From positions 62,001 to 126,000 of the forward strand of contig VAWW01000013.1 of assembly GCA_005884575.1 (NCBI GenBank): DNA of 64,000 nt, given 5' to 3'. Of the stretch, positions 1-8,246 are shown in pieces. Positions within the stretch are counted from its first letter, which is position 1, and every line of letters begins with the position of its first letter. Made by a program: the position numbers and the translations under genes. A model generated the notes under the pieces. That model did no database searches and was not told the DNA's origin. It saw nothing but the letters and a program-made list of their open reading frames with translations. The DNA is from Actinomycetota bacterium. GTDB taxonomy: Bacteria > Actinomycetota > Thermoleophilia > Gaiellales > Gaiellaceae.

Positions 1-402
1 CTGCACGTCGACCCGACGACGGTGCCGCTCGCCGAGCTGCTCCTGACGAAGCTCCAGATCGTGCAGCTGAACGAGAAGGACCTGAAGGACATCTGGGCGC
101 TCGTCCTCGAGCACGAGGTCGCCGACCACGACGACGACACGATCAACGGCGGCGTCGTGGCGCGCGTGCTCGCGGGAGACTGGGGCTTCTGGCGAACGAG
201 CCGCGAGAGCGTCGAGGTCGCCCGCGAGCGGCTCGGCGACAGCGGCCTCGACAGCGAGCAGCGGCAGGTGATCGACGACCGGCTACGACGACTCTGGGAG
301 CGCGTGGAGCAGGAGCCGAAGTCTCTTCGCTGGCGCAGCCGCGCCAAGATCGGCGACCGGTCGCGCTGGTACGAGCAGCCCGAGGAGGTTGCGCACCGCT
401 AG
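1..402 (+). CDS. C-terminal part of an uncharacterised protein (possibly nucleotidyltransferase-like)
   Basis: The frame is open from the first base, so only about 133 C-terminal residues are visible and the start lies outside the window. The stretch PLAELLLTKLQIV followed by NEKDLKD is helical and charged. It resembles, from memory, the region after the catalytic core in AbiEii/MNT-like nucleotidyltransferase proteins, but the GG...DxD core itself is not in view. The tail is basic and rich in Trp and Arg. The gene ends 2 bp before the stop of the convergent HMG-CoA-lyase-like gene. The function call is tentative. Confidence 0.6.
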   Translation: MHVDPTTVPLAELLLTKLQIVQLNEKDLKDIWALVLEHEVADHDDDTINGGVVARVLAGDWGFWRTSRESVEVARERLGDSGLDSEQRQVIDDRLRRLWERVEQEPKSLRWRSRAKIGDRSRWYEQPEEVAHR

Positions 403-404
403 GG

Positions 405-1262
405 CTAGGGCCAGCGGCCGGCGCGGTACACGTAGCCCTCGAGCCTGCGGCCGAGCACCTCCTCCAGCCACTGCGACACCGCGATCAGCGCGTCGAGATC
501 GATGCCCGTCGCGATGCCCTCGCCCTCGAGCAGGTAGACGAGATCCTCGGTGGCGATGTTGCCGGTCGCACGCGGCGCGTACGGGCAGCCGCCGAGGCCG
601 CCGATCGACGCGTCGAGAACATTCGCACCCGCCTCGAGCGCGGCGAGCGCATTCGCGTAGCCGGTATTGCGCGTGTTGTGGCCGTGGAATCCCTGCGCGC
701 GCGTCCGCTCGACGAGCGCGCGCACCTGCGACGGCGTCGCGACGCCGATCGTGTCGGCGAGGACGACCTCCGCCGCTGCGAAGCGCGTGGCCAGCTCTGC
801 GACCGCGCCCGGATCGACGCGGCCCTCGAACGGACAGCCGAACGCGACGCTGATCGTGACCGTCGCCGGCACGTCGGCGAGGACGAGGATCGCCTCCACC
901 CGCGCAACGGCCTCCTCGAGCGACGCGTTCCCGTTCCGCCGGTTGAACGTCTCCGTCGCGCCGAGCGTGCAGTTGACCCGGTCGAGCCCGCTCGCGCGAA
1001 ACCGCTCCCACCCGCGCTCATTCAGGACGAGTCCCGAGTACTCGGTGCCCGGACGCCGCTCGAGCGCCGAGACGACCTCTTCCGCCCCGGCCATCTGCGG
1101 CACGCGGTCGTCTCGCACGAAGCTGACCGCCTCGACTCGCGGCAGCCCGGCCGCCGCAAGCCGCCCCACGAGCTCGGCGCGCATCGCCGGCGGCAGCGTC
1201 TCCGGCTCGTTCTGGAGCCCGTCGCGCGGCCCGACGTCGCAGACCGTTACGGCACGTTCCAC
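405..1262 (-). CDS. Hydroxymethylglutaryl-CoA lyase-family protein
   Basis: A 285-residue TIM-barrel lyase of the HMGL-like family, which cleaves 3-hydroxy-3-methylglutaryl-CoA (leucine degradation) or a related 3-hydroxyacyl-CoA into acetyl-CoA and a ketoacid. Visible features are the N-terminal GPRDGLQNE motif with the catalytic Arg-Asp pair (about residues 11-19), a metal-binding HGHNT (classical enzymes have HxHDT), and the flexible-loop signature GGLGGCPYAPRATGN with the catalytic Cys. The HNT variant occurs in a bacterial HMGL-like subgroup, so the exact substrate is open. The GTG start directly follows the TGA of the upstream permease gene, so the two are probably translationally coupled. 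It is the last gene of the aminotransferase-permease-lyase operon. Confidence 0.88.
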   Translation of the reverse strand: MERAVTVCDVGPRDGLQNEPETLPPAMRAELVGRLAAAGLPRVEAVSFVRDDRVPQMAGAEEVVSALERRPGTEYSGLVLNERGWERFRASGLDRVNCTLGATETFNRRNGNASLEEAVARVEAILVLADVPATVTISVAFGCPFEGRVDPGAVAELATRFAAAEVVLADTIGVATPSQVRALVERTRAQGFHGHNTRNTGYANALAALEAGANVLDASIGGLGGCPYAPRATGNIATEDLVYLLEGEGIATGIDLDALIAVSQWLEEVLGRRLEGYVYRAGRWP

Positions 1263-2789
1263 TCAGGCGGGATACGCGGCCGGCGGCGACTCCGGCTGCT
1301 CGAGCGGCACGGTCGCGATCTGCCGTCGCGTCTCGGCGCCGCGGAGATAGCCGAGGATCCCGATCACGAGGATGGCCGCGAGCGTGCCGAGCGTCAGCGC
1401 CTCGTACGTCCCCTGGCCGACACCCCACTCTTCCTTGAACTTGTACCCGACGCCGAACAGGCGCTCGAGCACGTTCGGGAAGACCGCAGCGAACGAGCCG
1501 AGCGCGATCCAGAACGTCACGAGGATCGTCGACACCCAGAGTCCGGGCATCCCGAACGGGTGCACGTACGGTCGGTGCACGTTCGGATGGCTGTAGCGCA
1601 GCTTCAGCACCGTCGGGAAGATCCAGAGGTAGGAGATCAGCGTCGTCGAGATCGCGATCGTCAGGACGACCTGGAACTTCGCATTCTCGCCGCCGTTGAA
1701 CGCAGCGATCGCGAGCACGCAGAAGATCGTCGAGACGATCCCGGAGAGCACGTTGACGCGCACCGGCGTACCGAGCTTCCGGTTGAAGATGCCGAAGAAC
1801 GGCTCGAACGCGCCGTCGTAGGCGGCCACGGCCTGGATCCGGTCGGAGCCGATCATCCACACGGCTCCCGACGTGACGAGCGCGCCGACGAACGCGATCG
1901 TCATCAGCACGAGAAGCGTGTGCGCGGCGCCGCCGTAGACACCGTTGAACGTGAGCGTGACGGCGTCGATGAAGCCGCCGATGCCGGTGACCTGCTTGAG
2001 CGGGAGGACGAGGATGATGCAGAAGATCGGGACGACGTACATCAGGACGCCCGTGATGCCGCTGCGCAGCACGGAGAGCGGAACGTCGCGCTGCGGGTTC
2101 TCCATCTCCTCCGCGGCGCCGTTCTGCAACTCGAAGCCGACGTAGTTGAAGAGCAGTACAGGCACGAGACCGAAGAAGACGGCGCGCGTGGGGCTGACGT
2201 GGCCCTCGAAGCCGGCGAAGCCGTGCTTCGCGCCGTAGATGACGACGGTCAGGGAGAAAAAGCCCAGTACGAGGAAGCGCAACAGCGCGCCGAAGTTCGG
2301 GATCCACTTGCCGTACCGCAGCGAGACGATCGCGACGCCGATCGAGATCCAGATGAAAAGGATCTTGAAGACGTAGTCGCCGACGCTGCCGGTTCCGATG
2401 CCGAACACGTTCGCGTCCCAGGCGTCCTTCGAGATGAACGCGAGCGAGCCGCCCACCCACAGGGGATTCGTCACCCAGTAGAGGATTGCCGCGATCCCGC
2501 CCTGGAAGCGGCCGAACGCGAGCTTGACCCACTCGTACGGCCCACCCTCCTGCGTGAACGTGGAGCCGACCTCGGCCATCAGGAGCATGTACGGCGCGAC
2601 GAACAGCACGGCGGTGACGACGAGCCACACGAAACCCTCCGGCCCGTTCGACGCGACGAGGCCGAGCGTGTCGAGGCCGACGAACGCGCAGACGGTGAAG
2701 AAGACCATGTCGAAGCGCCCCAGCGACTTGATCAGCTTGCTCTTCTCGGAGAGCGCGAGAGCGGTAGTTTCTTCGACGATCGTCGTCAT
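1263..2789 (-). CDS. APC-family amino acid/amine permease
   Basis: A 508-residue integral membrane protein with about 12 hydrophobic segments, of the amino acid-polyamine-organocation superfamily. Transmembrane segment 1 begins after KLIKSLGRFDMVFF, and the motif EGGPYEWVK after segment 2 is typical of APC transporters for glutamate, GABA or polyamines. Its start overlaps the aminotransferase stop by 4 bp (ATGA), so uptake and transamination are probably coupled. With a secreted amine oxidase across the divergent promoter, a diamine or omega-amino acid is a plausible substrate, but the sequence does not decide it. Confidence 0.88.
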   Translation of the reverse strand: MTTIVEETTALALSEKSKLIKSLGRFDMVFFTVCAFVGLDTLGLVASNGPEGFVWLVVTAVLFVAPYMLLMAEVGSTFTQEGGPYEWVKLAFGRFQGGIAAILYWVTNPLWVGGSLAFISKDAWDANVFGIGTGSVGDYVFKILFIWISIGVAIVSLRYGKWIPNFGALLRFLVLGFFSLTVVIYGAKHGFAGFEGHVSPTRAVFFGLVPVLLFNYVGFELQNGAAEEMENPQRDVPLSVLRSGITGVLMYVVPIFCIILVLPLKQVTGIGGFIDAVTLTFNGVYGGAAHTLLVLMTIAFVGALVTSGAVWMIGSDRIQAVAAYDGAFEPFFGIFNRKLGTPVRVNVLSGIVSTIFCVLAIAAFNGGENAKFQVVLTIAISTTLISYLWIFPTVLKLRYSHPNVHRPYVHPFGMPGLWVSTILVTFWIALGSFAAVFPNVLERLFGVGYKFKEEWGVGQGTYEALTLGTLAAILVIGILGYLRGAETRRQIATVPLEQPESPPAAYPA

Positions 2790-4162
2790 GAGATCTGCCG
2801 CCAGGCCTCGGCGAGCACTTCACCGAGAATTCCCGCGATCTCGTCGAACTCCTCCGGGCCCGCCACGAGCGGCGGTGAGATCTGAACGACCGGATCGCCG
2901 CGGTCGTCGGCGCGGCAGATGAGCCCGTGCTCGAAGAGCTGCTGCGAGAGGAATCCGCGCAGCAGCGTCTCGGACTCGTCCTCGTCGAACGTCGCGCGCG
3001 TTTCCTTGTCCTTGACGAGCTCGAGCGCCCAGAAGTAGCCGGTGCCGCGAAGGTCGCCGACGATCGGCAGGTCGAGCAGCTGTTCGAGCGTCGCGCGAAA
3101 CACGTCCTCGTGCTCGCGCACGCGCTCGACGATCCGCTCGCGCTTCATGATCTCGATGTTCTTCAGCGCGATCGCCGCCATCACCGGATGGCCGCCGAAC
3201 GTGATCCCGTGCGCGTACATCGTCCTTTCGTCCATGAACGGCTCGATCACATGGTCGGTCGCGATCACGGCGCCGATCGCCGCGTACGCCGACGAGAGTC
3301 CTTTCGCGCTGGTGATCAGGTCGGGACGGATGTCGTACTTCTCGGAGCCGAACCAGTGGCCCAGCCGTCCGAAGGCGGTGATCACCTCGTCGGCGCAGAG
3401 GAGGATCCCGTAGCGGTCGCAGATCTCGCGCACCCCCTGGAAGTAGCCCGCGGGCGGGGTGAAGGCGCCGCCCGCGTTCTGGACCGGCTCCATGACGACG
3501 ACGGCAACGGTCTCCGGCCCGGCCTGGACGATCGCCGACTCGAGATCCTCGAGCAGGAACGCGGTGAACTGCGCCTCGGTCTCCTCGGGCGGCCGGTGGT
3601 AGCGGTTCGTGTTGCGCACATGGAGCGTGTCGGGGACGAGCGGCTCGAACGGCGCCCGTAGGTCGGCGATGCCGTTGATCGAGAGCGCGCCCATCGTGGT
3701 CCCGTGGTAGGCGAGGCGACGGCCCACGGCCTTCCAGCGACGCTCGCCTCGCGCGAGGTGGTACTGGCGCGCGAGCTTCCATGCCGACTCGATCGCCTCG
3801 GAGCCGCCGGAGACGAAGAAGACGCGGTTGAGGTCGCCCGGCGCGAGGGACGCGACCTCGGCCGCGAGCTCGATCGCCCGCGGATGCGCGTACGACCAGT
3901 TGGTGTAGAAGGGCAGCTCGCGCATCTGCTCGTGTGCCGCCTGGCCGATCTCGTCGCCGTAGGAGTAGCCGATCTGCACCGCGAAGAGCCCGGCCAGCGC
4001 GTCGAGATAGCGCTTGCCGTTCGCGTCCTCGAGGTAGCAGCCGTCGCCGCGGACGATGATCGGCGGCTCGCTGCCGCCCATCCGGGTGAAGTGCAGCCAG
4101 AGGTGGTCGCGGGCCGCACGCTGGAGCTCCTCGAGCGAGCGGCCGGTCTGGGGCAGGCTCAC
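2786..4162 (-). CDS. Class III PLP-dependent aminotransferase
   Basis: A 458-residue fold-type I aminotransferase of the omega-amino acid/putrescine/taurine-pyruvate transaminase group. Visible are the N-terminal substrate region (GYSYGDEIGQAA), the PLP-phosphate site VSGGSEAIESAWKLAR, YHGTTMGALS, the Asp in LLCADEVITAFGR that holds the pyridine nitrogen, and the Schiff-base lysine in DLITSAKGLSS (about residue 287). The open frame extends further upstream, but that part is Arg/Pro-rich and unlike the family. The GTG at 4162 with an AGGA about 8 bases upstream gives the normal length. It opens a three-gene operon and faces the amine oxidase gene divergently. Confidence 0.9.
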   Translation of the reverse strand: MSLPQTGRSLEELQRAARDHLWLHFTRMGGSEPPIIVRGDGCYLEDANGKRYLDALAGLFAVQIGYSYGDEIGQAAHEQMRELPFYTNWSYAHPRAIELAAEVASLAPGDLNRVFFVSGGSEAIESAWKLARQYHLARGERRWKAVGRRLAYHGTTMGALSINGIADLRAPFEPLVPDTLHVRNTNRYHRPPEETEAQFTAFLLEDLESAIVQAGPETVAVVVMEPVQNAGGAFTPPAGYFQGVREICDRYGILLCADEVITAFGRLGHWFGSEKYDIRPDLITSAKGLSSAYAAIGAVIATDHVIEPFMDERTMYAHGITFGGHPVMAAIALKNIEIMKRERIVERVREHEDVFRATLEQLLDLPIVGDLRGTGYFWALELVKDKETRATFDEDESETLLRGFLSQQLFEHGLICRADDRGDPVVQISPPLVAGPEEFDEIAGILGEVLAEAWRQIS

Positions 4163-4242
4163 GCCGGCGATCCTACCCTTGCGGTTGGTCGGGTGAATGA
4201 GAGAAGGTCGGAGGTACACACCGGTCGAGAGGAGAGGGGTCG

Positions 4243-5817
4243 ATGGCGCGAACGCCGCTGGCGCGGACGGTGCAGGACGCGTGGTCGGTCGTGGACGAGG
4301 CGGCGCGGTGCGGACTCCCCGTCGGCGAGGTGCTCGACGAGCGGAGGACGACGCGCCGCCAGTTCCTGCAGCGCGCGGGCGCGGCAGGCGTCGCCGTCGC
4401 GGGCGCGTCCGCCTTCGGCGCGCTCGCACCGCGGGCCTCTGCGGCGGGAGCGCTTCGGATCGCCGTCGTCGGCGCCGGCCTCGCCGGCCTGACGTGCGCG
4501 TACCGACTGAAGCAGGCGGGATTGAATGCGCAGGTCTACGAGGCCTCGAGCCGGATCGGCGGGCGCTGCTGGTCGTATCGCACCGAGTTCGGCGGCCAGG
4601 TGGCCGAGCACGGCGGCGAGCTGATCGACCAGGGGCACACCGCGATGCGCCAGCTCGCGCAGGAGCTCCACCTGGACCTCGACAACCTGCTGAGCGCGCA
4701 GCAGAACGGCACCGAGGACTTCTTCTACTTCGACGGCGCTCCGTACCCGTATGCGCAGCTGACCGACGACCTGAACGGCATCTACCAGAAGATGCACAGG
4801 GACGTCTCGGCCGCGAGCTACCCGACGACGTGGGACAGCTACACGCTGCGCGGCTGGGAGCTCGACCACATGTCGATCATCGACTGGCTCAACGAGACGT
4901 GCCCGAACGGCGGCGCGAGCTCCCGCCTCGGCCAGGTGCTCGACGTCGCCTACAACATCGAGTACGGCGCCGAGTCGAGCGTGCAGAGCTCGCTGAACCT
5001 GCTCTACCTGCTCGGCTACACCGGCCAGGGCCAGTTCCGCGTCTTCGGCCCGTCGAACGAGAAGTACCACGTGCGCGGCGGCAACGACCAGATCCCGGAG
5101 CGGCTTGGCGCGCTACTCGCAAATCAGATCGTGACCGGCACGGAGCTCGTGGCGATCAAGCAGAACGCCACCGGGACGTACAGGCTGACATTCAGGCAGA
5201 GCTCCGGCACGACCACGGTCACGGCGGACCACGTGGTGCTCGCGATCCCGTTCTCGATCCTCCGCTCGGTCGACTACCGCAAGGCCGGGTTCGAGCCGCG
5301 CAAGAACACCGCGATCCAGGAGCTCGGGATGGGCACGAACTCGAAGCTCCACGTCCAGTTCTCGAAGCGGTACTGGAACGACCTCGGCAACAACGGGAAC
5401 ACGTACGCGGACACGGGCTACCAGAACACCTGGGAGGTCACGCGGGCGCAGCCGGGGACGAGCGGGATCCTCGTCGACTACACCGGCGGAACGATCGGCA
5501 CGAGCTTCGGCTCCGGCACGCCGGCCTCGCGCGCGCAACAGTTCCTGGCCCAGCTCGAGCCGGTGCTGCCTGGGATCTCGAAGTACTGGAACGGACGCGC
5601 GACGATCGACTTCTGGACCGCCTACCCGTGGACGAACGGGTCGTACTCCTACTGGAAGGTCGGCCAGTACACGAAGTTCTCGGGTATCGAGGGAACGCGC
5701 CAGGCGAACTGCCACTTCGCCGGCGAGCACACCTCGCAGGACTTCCAGGGTTACCTGAACGGCGGCGTCGAGACCGGGGAGCGCGCCGCGTCGGAGATCC
5801 TCGGCGACTTGAAGTAG
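4243..5817 (+). CDS. Tat-exported flavin monoamine oxidase family protein
   Basis: A 524-residue FAD-dependent amine oxidase. A twin-arginine signal (TTRRQFLQ, Arg-Arg at 38-39) is followed by an Ala-rich hydrophobic stretch to about residue 68, so the folded flavoprotein is probably exported by Tat. The dinucleotide-binding fingerprint IAVVGAGLAGLTCAYRL (about 73-89) ends with a Glu binding the ribose, then RIGGRCWS as in MAO and L-amino acid oxidases. The C-terminal HFAGEHTS...GYLNGGVETGERAA segment completes the FAD site. About 37 residues precede the RR motif, longer than usual. ATG is preceded by GGAGAGGGG. It may oxidise amines outside the membrane, producing aldehydes and peroxide. Its stop abuts that of the convergent PPOX gene. 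Confidence 0.9.
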   Translation: MARTPLARTVQDAWSVVDEAARCGLPVGEVLDERRTTRRQFLQRAGAAGVAVAGASAFGALAPRASAAGALRIAVVGAGLAGLTCAYRLKQAGLNAQVYEASSRIGGRCWSYRTEFGGQVAEHGGELIDQGHTAMRQLAQELHLDLDNLLSAQQNGTEDFFYFDGAPYPYAQLTDDLNGIYQKMHRDVSAASYPTTWDSYTLRGWELDHMSIIDWLNETCPNGGASSRLGQVLDVAYNIEYGAESSVQSSLNLLYLLGYTGQGQFRVFGPSNEKYHVRGGNDQIPERLGALLANQIVTGTELVAIKQNATGTYRLTFRQSSGTTTVTADHVVLAIPFSILRSVDYRKAGFEPRKNTAIQELGMGTNSKLHVQFSKRYWNDLGNNGNTYADTGYQNTWEVTRAQPGTSGILVDYTGGTIGTSFGSGTPASRAQQFLAQLEPVLPGISKYWNGRATIDFWTAYPWTNGSYSYWKVGQYTKFSGIEGTRQANCHFAGEHTSQDFQGYLNGGVETGERAASEILGDLK

Positions 5818-6234
5818 CTACGACTCGTCGAAGCCGCTCGAGTCGAGGTGCTCGGGGCGGATCTTGACGCTGAGCCGCTGCTCCTCGGGATTGCGCCAGG
5901 GATACTCGTCCTTGCCTAGATACTTCTTCGCGAGCCTGTCGATCTGCGGGTCGGCGCCGTCGGTCGTCATCTCGGCGCGGCCGCCGATCGCGACCCACTG
6001 ATACGGGTTCTCGGCGTTGACGACGATCAGCGAGACGCGCGGATCCTTCTCGAGGTGGCGCGGCTTCGCGCGACCTGCCGCGGTGTTAAACGAGATCGTG
6101 CCGTCGTCCTCCAAATCGACCCAGACCACGGTCGCGTGCGGCGACCCGTCCTCGCGCAGCGTCGTGACGACGCCCACATAGGGGTTCTGCAGGAATTGCT
6201 TCTGCTTCTCGCTGAGCGCTGCCGTGGTCGCCAT
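5818..6234 (-). CDS. PPOX-class F420-dependent oxidoreductase-like protein
   Basis: A 138-residue split-barrel flavin/F420-binding protein of the pyridoxamine 5'-phosphate oxidase-like family, typical of actinobacteria. Visible are the opening KQKQFLQNPYVGVVTTLREDGSPHATVVW, the central TAAGRAKPRHLEKDPRVSL (cofactor phosphate region) and the dimer strand YQWVAIGGRAEM. Such proteins reduce small substrates with F420H2 or act as flavin reductases, and the actual substrate is unknown. Upstream of the ATG lies AGGAGGAT, a good ribosome binding site. It is a stand-alone gene convergent with the amine oxidase, with no spacer between the two stops (TAGCTA). Confidence 0.85.
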   Translation of the reverse strand: MATTAALSEKQKQFLQNPYVGVVTTLREDGSPHATVVWVDLEDDGTISFNTAAGRAKPRHLEKDPRVSLIVVNAENPYQWVAIGGRAEMTTDGADPQIDRLAKKYLGKDEYPWRNPEEQRLSVKIRPEHLDSSGFDES

Positions 6235-6274
6235 CGATCCTCCTGTCGTTGGACGCTGGACTCCACCGTAGTCG

Positions 6275-7009
6275 TTACCTGGGAGTGCGGAAGGTGAGCG
6301 GCGTGCGGTTGACCGCGGCGCGGTCGCCGGCCTCGGGGTCCGGGGCGACCGCCCGCTCCCGCGCCGTCGGGCCCCGGTGCAGCACGGTCAGCCGGTACTC
6401 CGAGACGAGCCGCCCGGCCGCGGCGCCGGGGATGCGCTGCCGGACGACGACGCGCACCACGTGCCGTCCGGCGGGCAGCGGCTGGAACACGAGCGAGTGG
6501 ACGCTCATGTGCAGCGCGCCGAGGTCGCCCGGGAAGTAGATCCGGCAGATCTGCGAGCCGTTGTTCCGGTAGAAGAGCCAGTAGCGGTGCGGCTGCGCGA
6601 GATGCCGCCCGTCGTAGGTGACGTCCACGTCGAAGCGGCTCGCGTCCGCGCGCGAGCCGGCCTCCGTCAGCGCAGACGTGACGACGGTGTCCAGCACGAG
6701 CCCGGTGCGCGGAACGGTCAGCCGCCAGACATTCCGCACGGTGCCGCCCGGCACGACCGTGCGCTCGACGTCGTACGGCAGCAGGCGGAAGGCGCCCGCG
6801 TCGATGTACTCGGGCAGCTGGTGGAAGTTGTACGTGACGACGGCGCTCGCGAGATTCGCCGGATTCGTGTCCATGTCGGTCTTCGCGTCCGGCGGCCGCA
6901 CGAGGCCGGCCGGAATCAACGGCCGCTCCGCCGTCGGCGCCGCGGAATGCTGCGACCCGCAGCCCGCTACGAGGAACGCGGCGAGGAGAGCTGCGGTTGA
7001 CGCGCGCAC
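6275..7009 (-). CDS. Predicted lipoprotein of unknown function
   Basis: A 244-residue protein with a clear lipoprotein signal: MRASTAALLAAFLVAGCGSQ, lipobox LVAGC with the lipidated Cys at about residue 17. The mature part has an Ala/Pro linker and then beta-rich segments with many aromatic residues (YRNNGSQICRIYFPGDLGALHMSVHSLVF). I do not recognise a family; the size and beta content suggest a small extracellular beta-sandwich domain. It is transcribed divergently from the rsgA leader region. It shows that lipobox signals do exist in this genome, in contrast to the ABC binding proteins here. Confidence 0.75.
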   Translation of the reverse strand: MRASTAALLAAFLVAGCGSQHSAAPTAERPLIPAGLVRPPDAKTDMDTNPANLASAVVTYNFHQLPEYIDAGAFRLLPYDVERTVVPGGTVRNVWRLTVPRTGLVLDTVVTSALTEAGSRADASRFDVDVTYDGRHLAQPHRYWLFYRNNGSQICRIYFPGDLGALHMSVHSLVFQPLPAGRHVVRVVVRQRIPGAAAGRLVSEYRLTVLHRGPTARERAVAPDPEAGDRAAVNRTPLTFRTPR

Positions 7010-7044
7010 TCCTGGAATCTACGGTTCCTGGGTTCGCGACGTTC

Positions 7045-7162
7045 CGAGGAAAGGAGGCAGTGACATGACAGCTGAGCGATCCGCCTCCTTCGCCGTCGCG
7101 TAACGCCGCTCTCTCCCTGATCGAGCGAGGAGCCGCGACGCGCGGCCCACGTCCTTTCCTCG
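7045..7162 (+). promoter_or_regulatory. rsgA leader with competing base-pairing around two ribosome binding sites
   Basis: CGAGGAAAGGA (7045-7055) is exactly complementary to TCCTTTCCTCG (7152-7162), giving an 11-bp long-range stem that would hide the leader ORF's ribosome site. The alternative AAGGAGGC (7051-7058) pairs with GCCTCCTT (7083-7090) inside the leader ORF. CTCCTT (7085-7090) is also complementary to the rsgA ribosome site AAGGAG (7174-7179). These are mutually exclusive pairings. A switch in which leader translation controls access to rsgA is inference. Confidence 0.4.
7065..7103 (+). CDS. Possible 12-residue leader peptide upstream of rsgA
   Basis: A very short frame, MTAERSASFAVA then TAA, with a strong ribosome binding site (AAAGGAGG, 7050-7057) 7 bases before the ATG. 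It lies 83 bp upstream of the rsgA start on the same strand. The strength of the ribosome site and the complementarity around it (see the regulatory entry at 7045-7162) suggest a translated leader ORF. The codons show no run of a single amino acid, so classical amino-acid attenuation is not indicated. Chance cannot be excluded. Confidence 0.4.
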   Translation: MTAERSASFAVA

Positions 7163-7186
7163 TTCGTTCTCACAAGGAGATCTGCG

Positions 7187-8218
7187 TTGCCTGCTTTCGA
7201 CCTGAGCGGGCTCGGATGGACAGCCGAGCTCGCGGCCTCGCTCGAGGCCGGATCGATCCCCGGACGCGTCGCCGTCCAGCACCGGGGCGAGTACGTCGTC
7301 TACAGCGAGCTCGGCGAGCTCCGCGTCCGCCTGCCCGGGCGGCTCCTCCGGGACGGCATCACCGCAGCCGTCGGCGACTGGGTCGCGCTCGACGGCGAGG
7401 CGATCCGCGCGGTGCTGCCACGGCGCACGGCGCTTGTCCGCCAGGCGGCCGGCCGCGAGACGGGAGCGCAGGTGCTCGCCGCGAACGTCGACGTCGCCTT
7501 CCTCGTCACGTCGCTCGGCCCCGACCTCGAGCCGCGCCGGCTCGAGCGCTACCTGACCGTCGTGTGGGAGAGCGGCGCGAGCCCGGCGATCCTGCTGACC
7601 AAGTCGGACCTCCACATCGACGCGGCCGAGCAGGCGCTCGAGGTCGAGGCGGTCGCGTTCGGGGTTCCCGTCCACGTCGTCAGCGCGGTCACGGGCGAAG
7701 GCTGCGACGAGGTCGCCGCGTATCTGGCGCCCGGCACGACTGGGGTGCTTCTCGGCTCGTCCGGCGTCGGCAAGTCGACGCTCGTCAACCGCCTCGCGGG
7801 CTCGGAGCTCCTGCGGACGCGCGAGATCCGCGAGGACGACGGGAAGGGCCGGCACACGACGTCGCACCGCGAGCTCGTCGTCTTGCCGGGCGGCGGCATG
7901 CTGATCGACACGCCCGGGCTCCGCGAGCTGCAGCTGTGGGACGGCGGCGGTAGCGGCTTCGAGGAGGCCTTCGCCGACGTGGAGGAGCTGGCTGCCGGCT
8001 GCCGCTTCAGCGACTGCGCTCACCTGCGCGAGCCCGGCTGCGCGGTCCTCGCGGCGGTCGACGACGGCGTCCTGCCGCTCGAGCGGCTGCGGAGCTACCG
8101 CAAGCTGGAGCGCGAGCTCCAGCGCCAGGTGCGCCGGCAGAGCGACGCCCGCGAGCTCGCCGCCCGCAGGAAGGAGATCAGGAAGTTCACGCGGTCGCTC
8201 CGCAAGGACGCCTGGTGA
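7187..8218 (+). CDS. rsgA: Ribosome small subunit-dependent GTPase A
   Basis: A 343-residue circularly permuted GTPase that assists late 30S subunit maturation and releases RbfA. An N-terminal OB fold covers about residues 22-80. The G motifs appear in permuted order: G4 TKSD (138-141), G1 GSSGVGKS (190-197), G2 in GRHTT (221-225) and G3 DTPG (241-244). A C-terminal zinc knuckle follows, with Cys272, Cys277, His279 and Cys285 (CRFSDCAHLREPGC). The start is TTG at 7187, chosen because AAGGAG ends 7 bases upstream and no better start matches the OB fold. The leader region with alternative pairings suggests translational control. Confidence 0.95.
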   Translation: MPAFDLSGLGWTAELAASLEAGSIPGRVAVQHRGEYVVYSELGELRVRLPGRLLRDGITAAVGDWVALDGEAIRAVLPRRTALVRQAAGRETGAQVLAANVDVAFLVTSLGPDLEPRRLERYLTVVWESGASPAILLTKSDLHIDAAEQALEVEAVAFGVPVHVVSAVTGEGCDEVAAYLAPGTTGVLLGSSGVGKSTLVNRLAGSELLRTREIREDDGKGRHTTSHRELVVLPGGGMLIDTPGLRELQLWDGGGSGFEEAFADVEELAAGCRFSDCAHLREPGCAVLAAVDDGVLPLERLRSYRKLERELQRQVRRQSDARELAARRKEIRKFTRSLRKDAW

Positions 8219-8246
8219 GCCCGGCCGCGTGCTTCAATTCCGGCGC

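Noticed and set aside
678-2885. 735-residue open frame antisense to the lyase and permease genes
   Set aside because: Highly charged low-complexity composition with no domain; the minus-strand genes have diagnostic motifs and coupled starts.
4162-4429. Longer aminotransferase with an 89-residue N-terminal extension
   Set aside because: The extension is Arg/Pro-rich, overlaps the divergent amine oxidase gene and its ribosome site, and is unlike class III aminotransferases.
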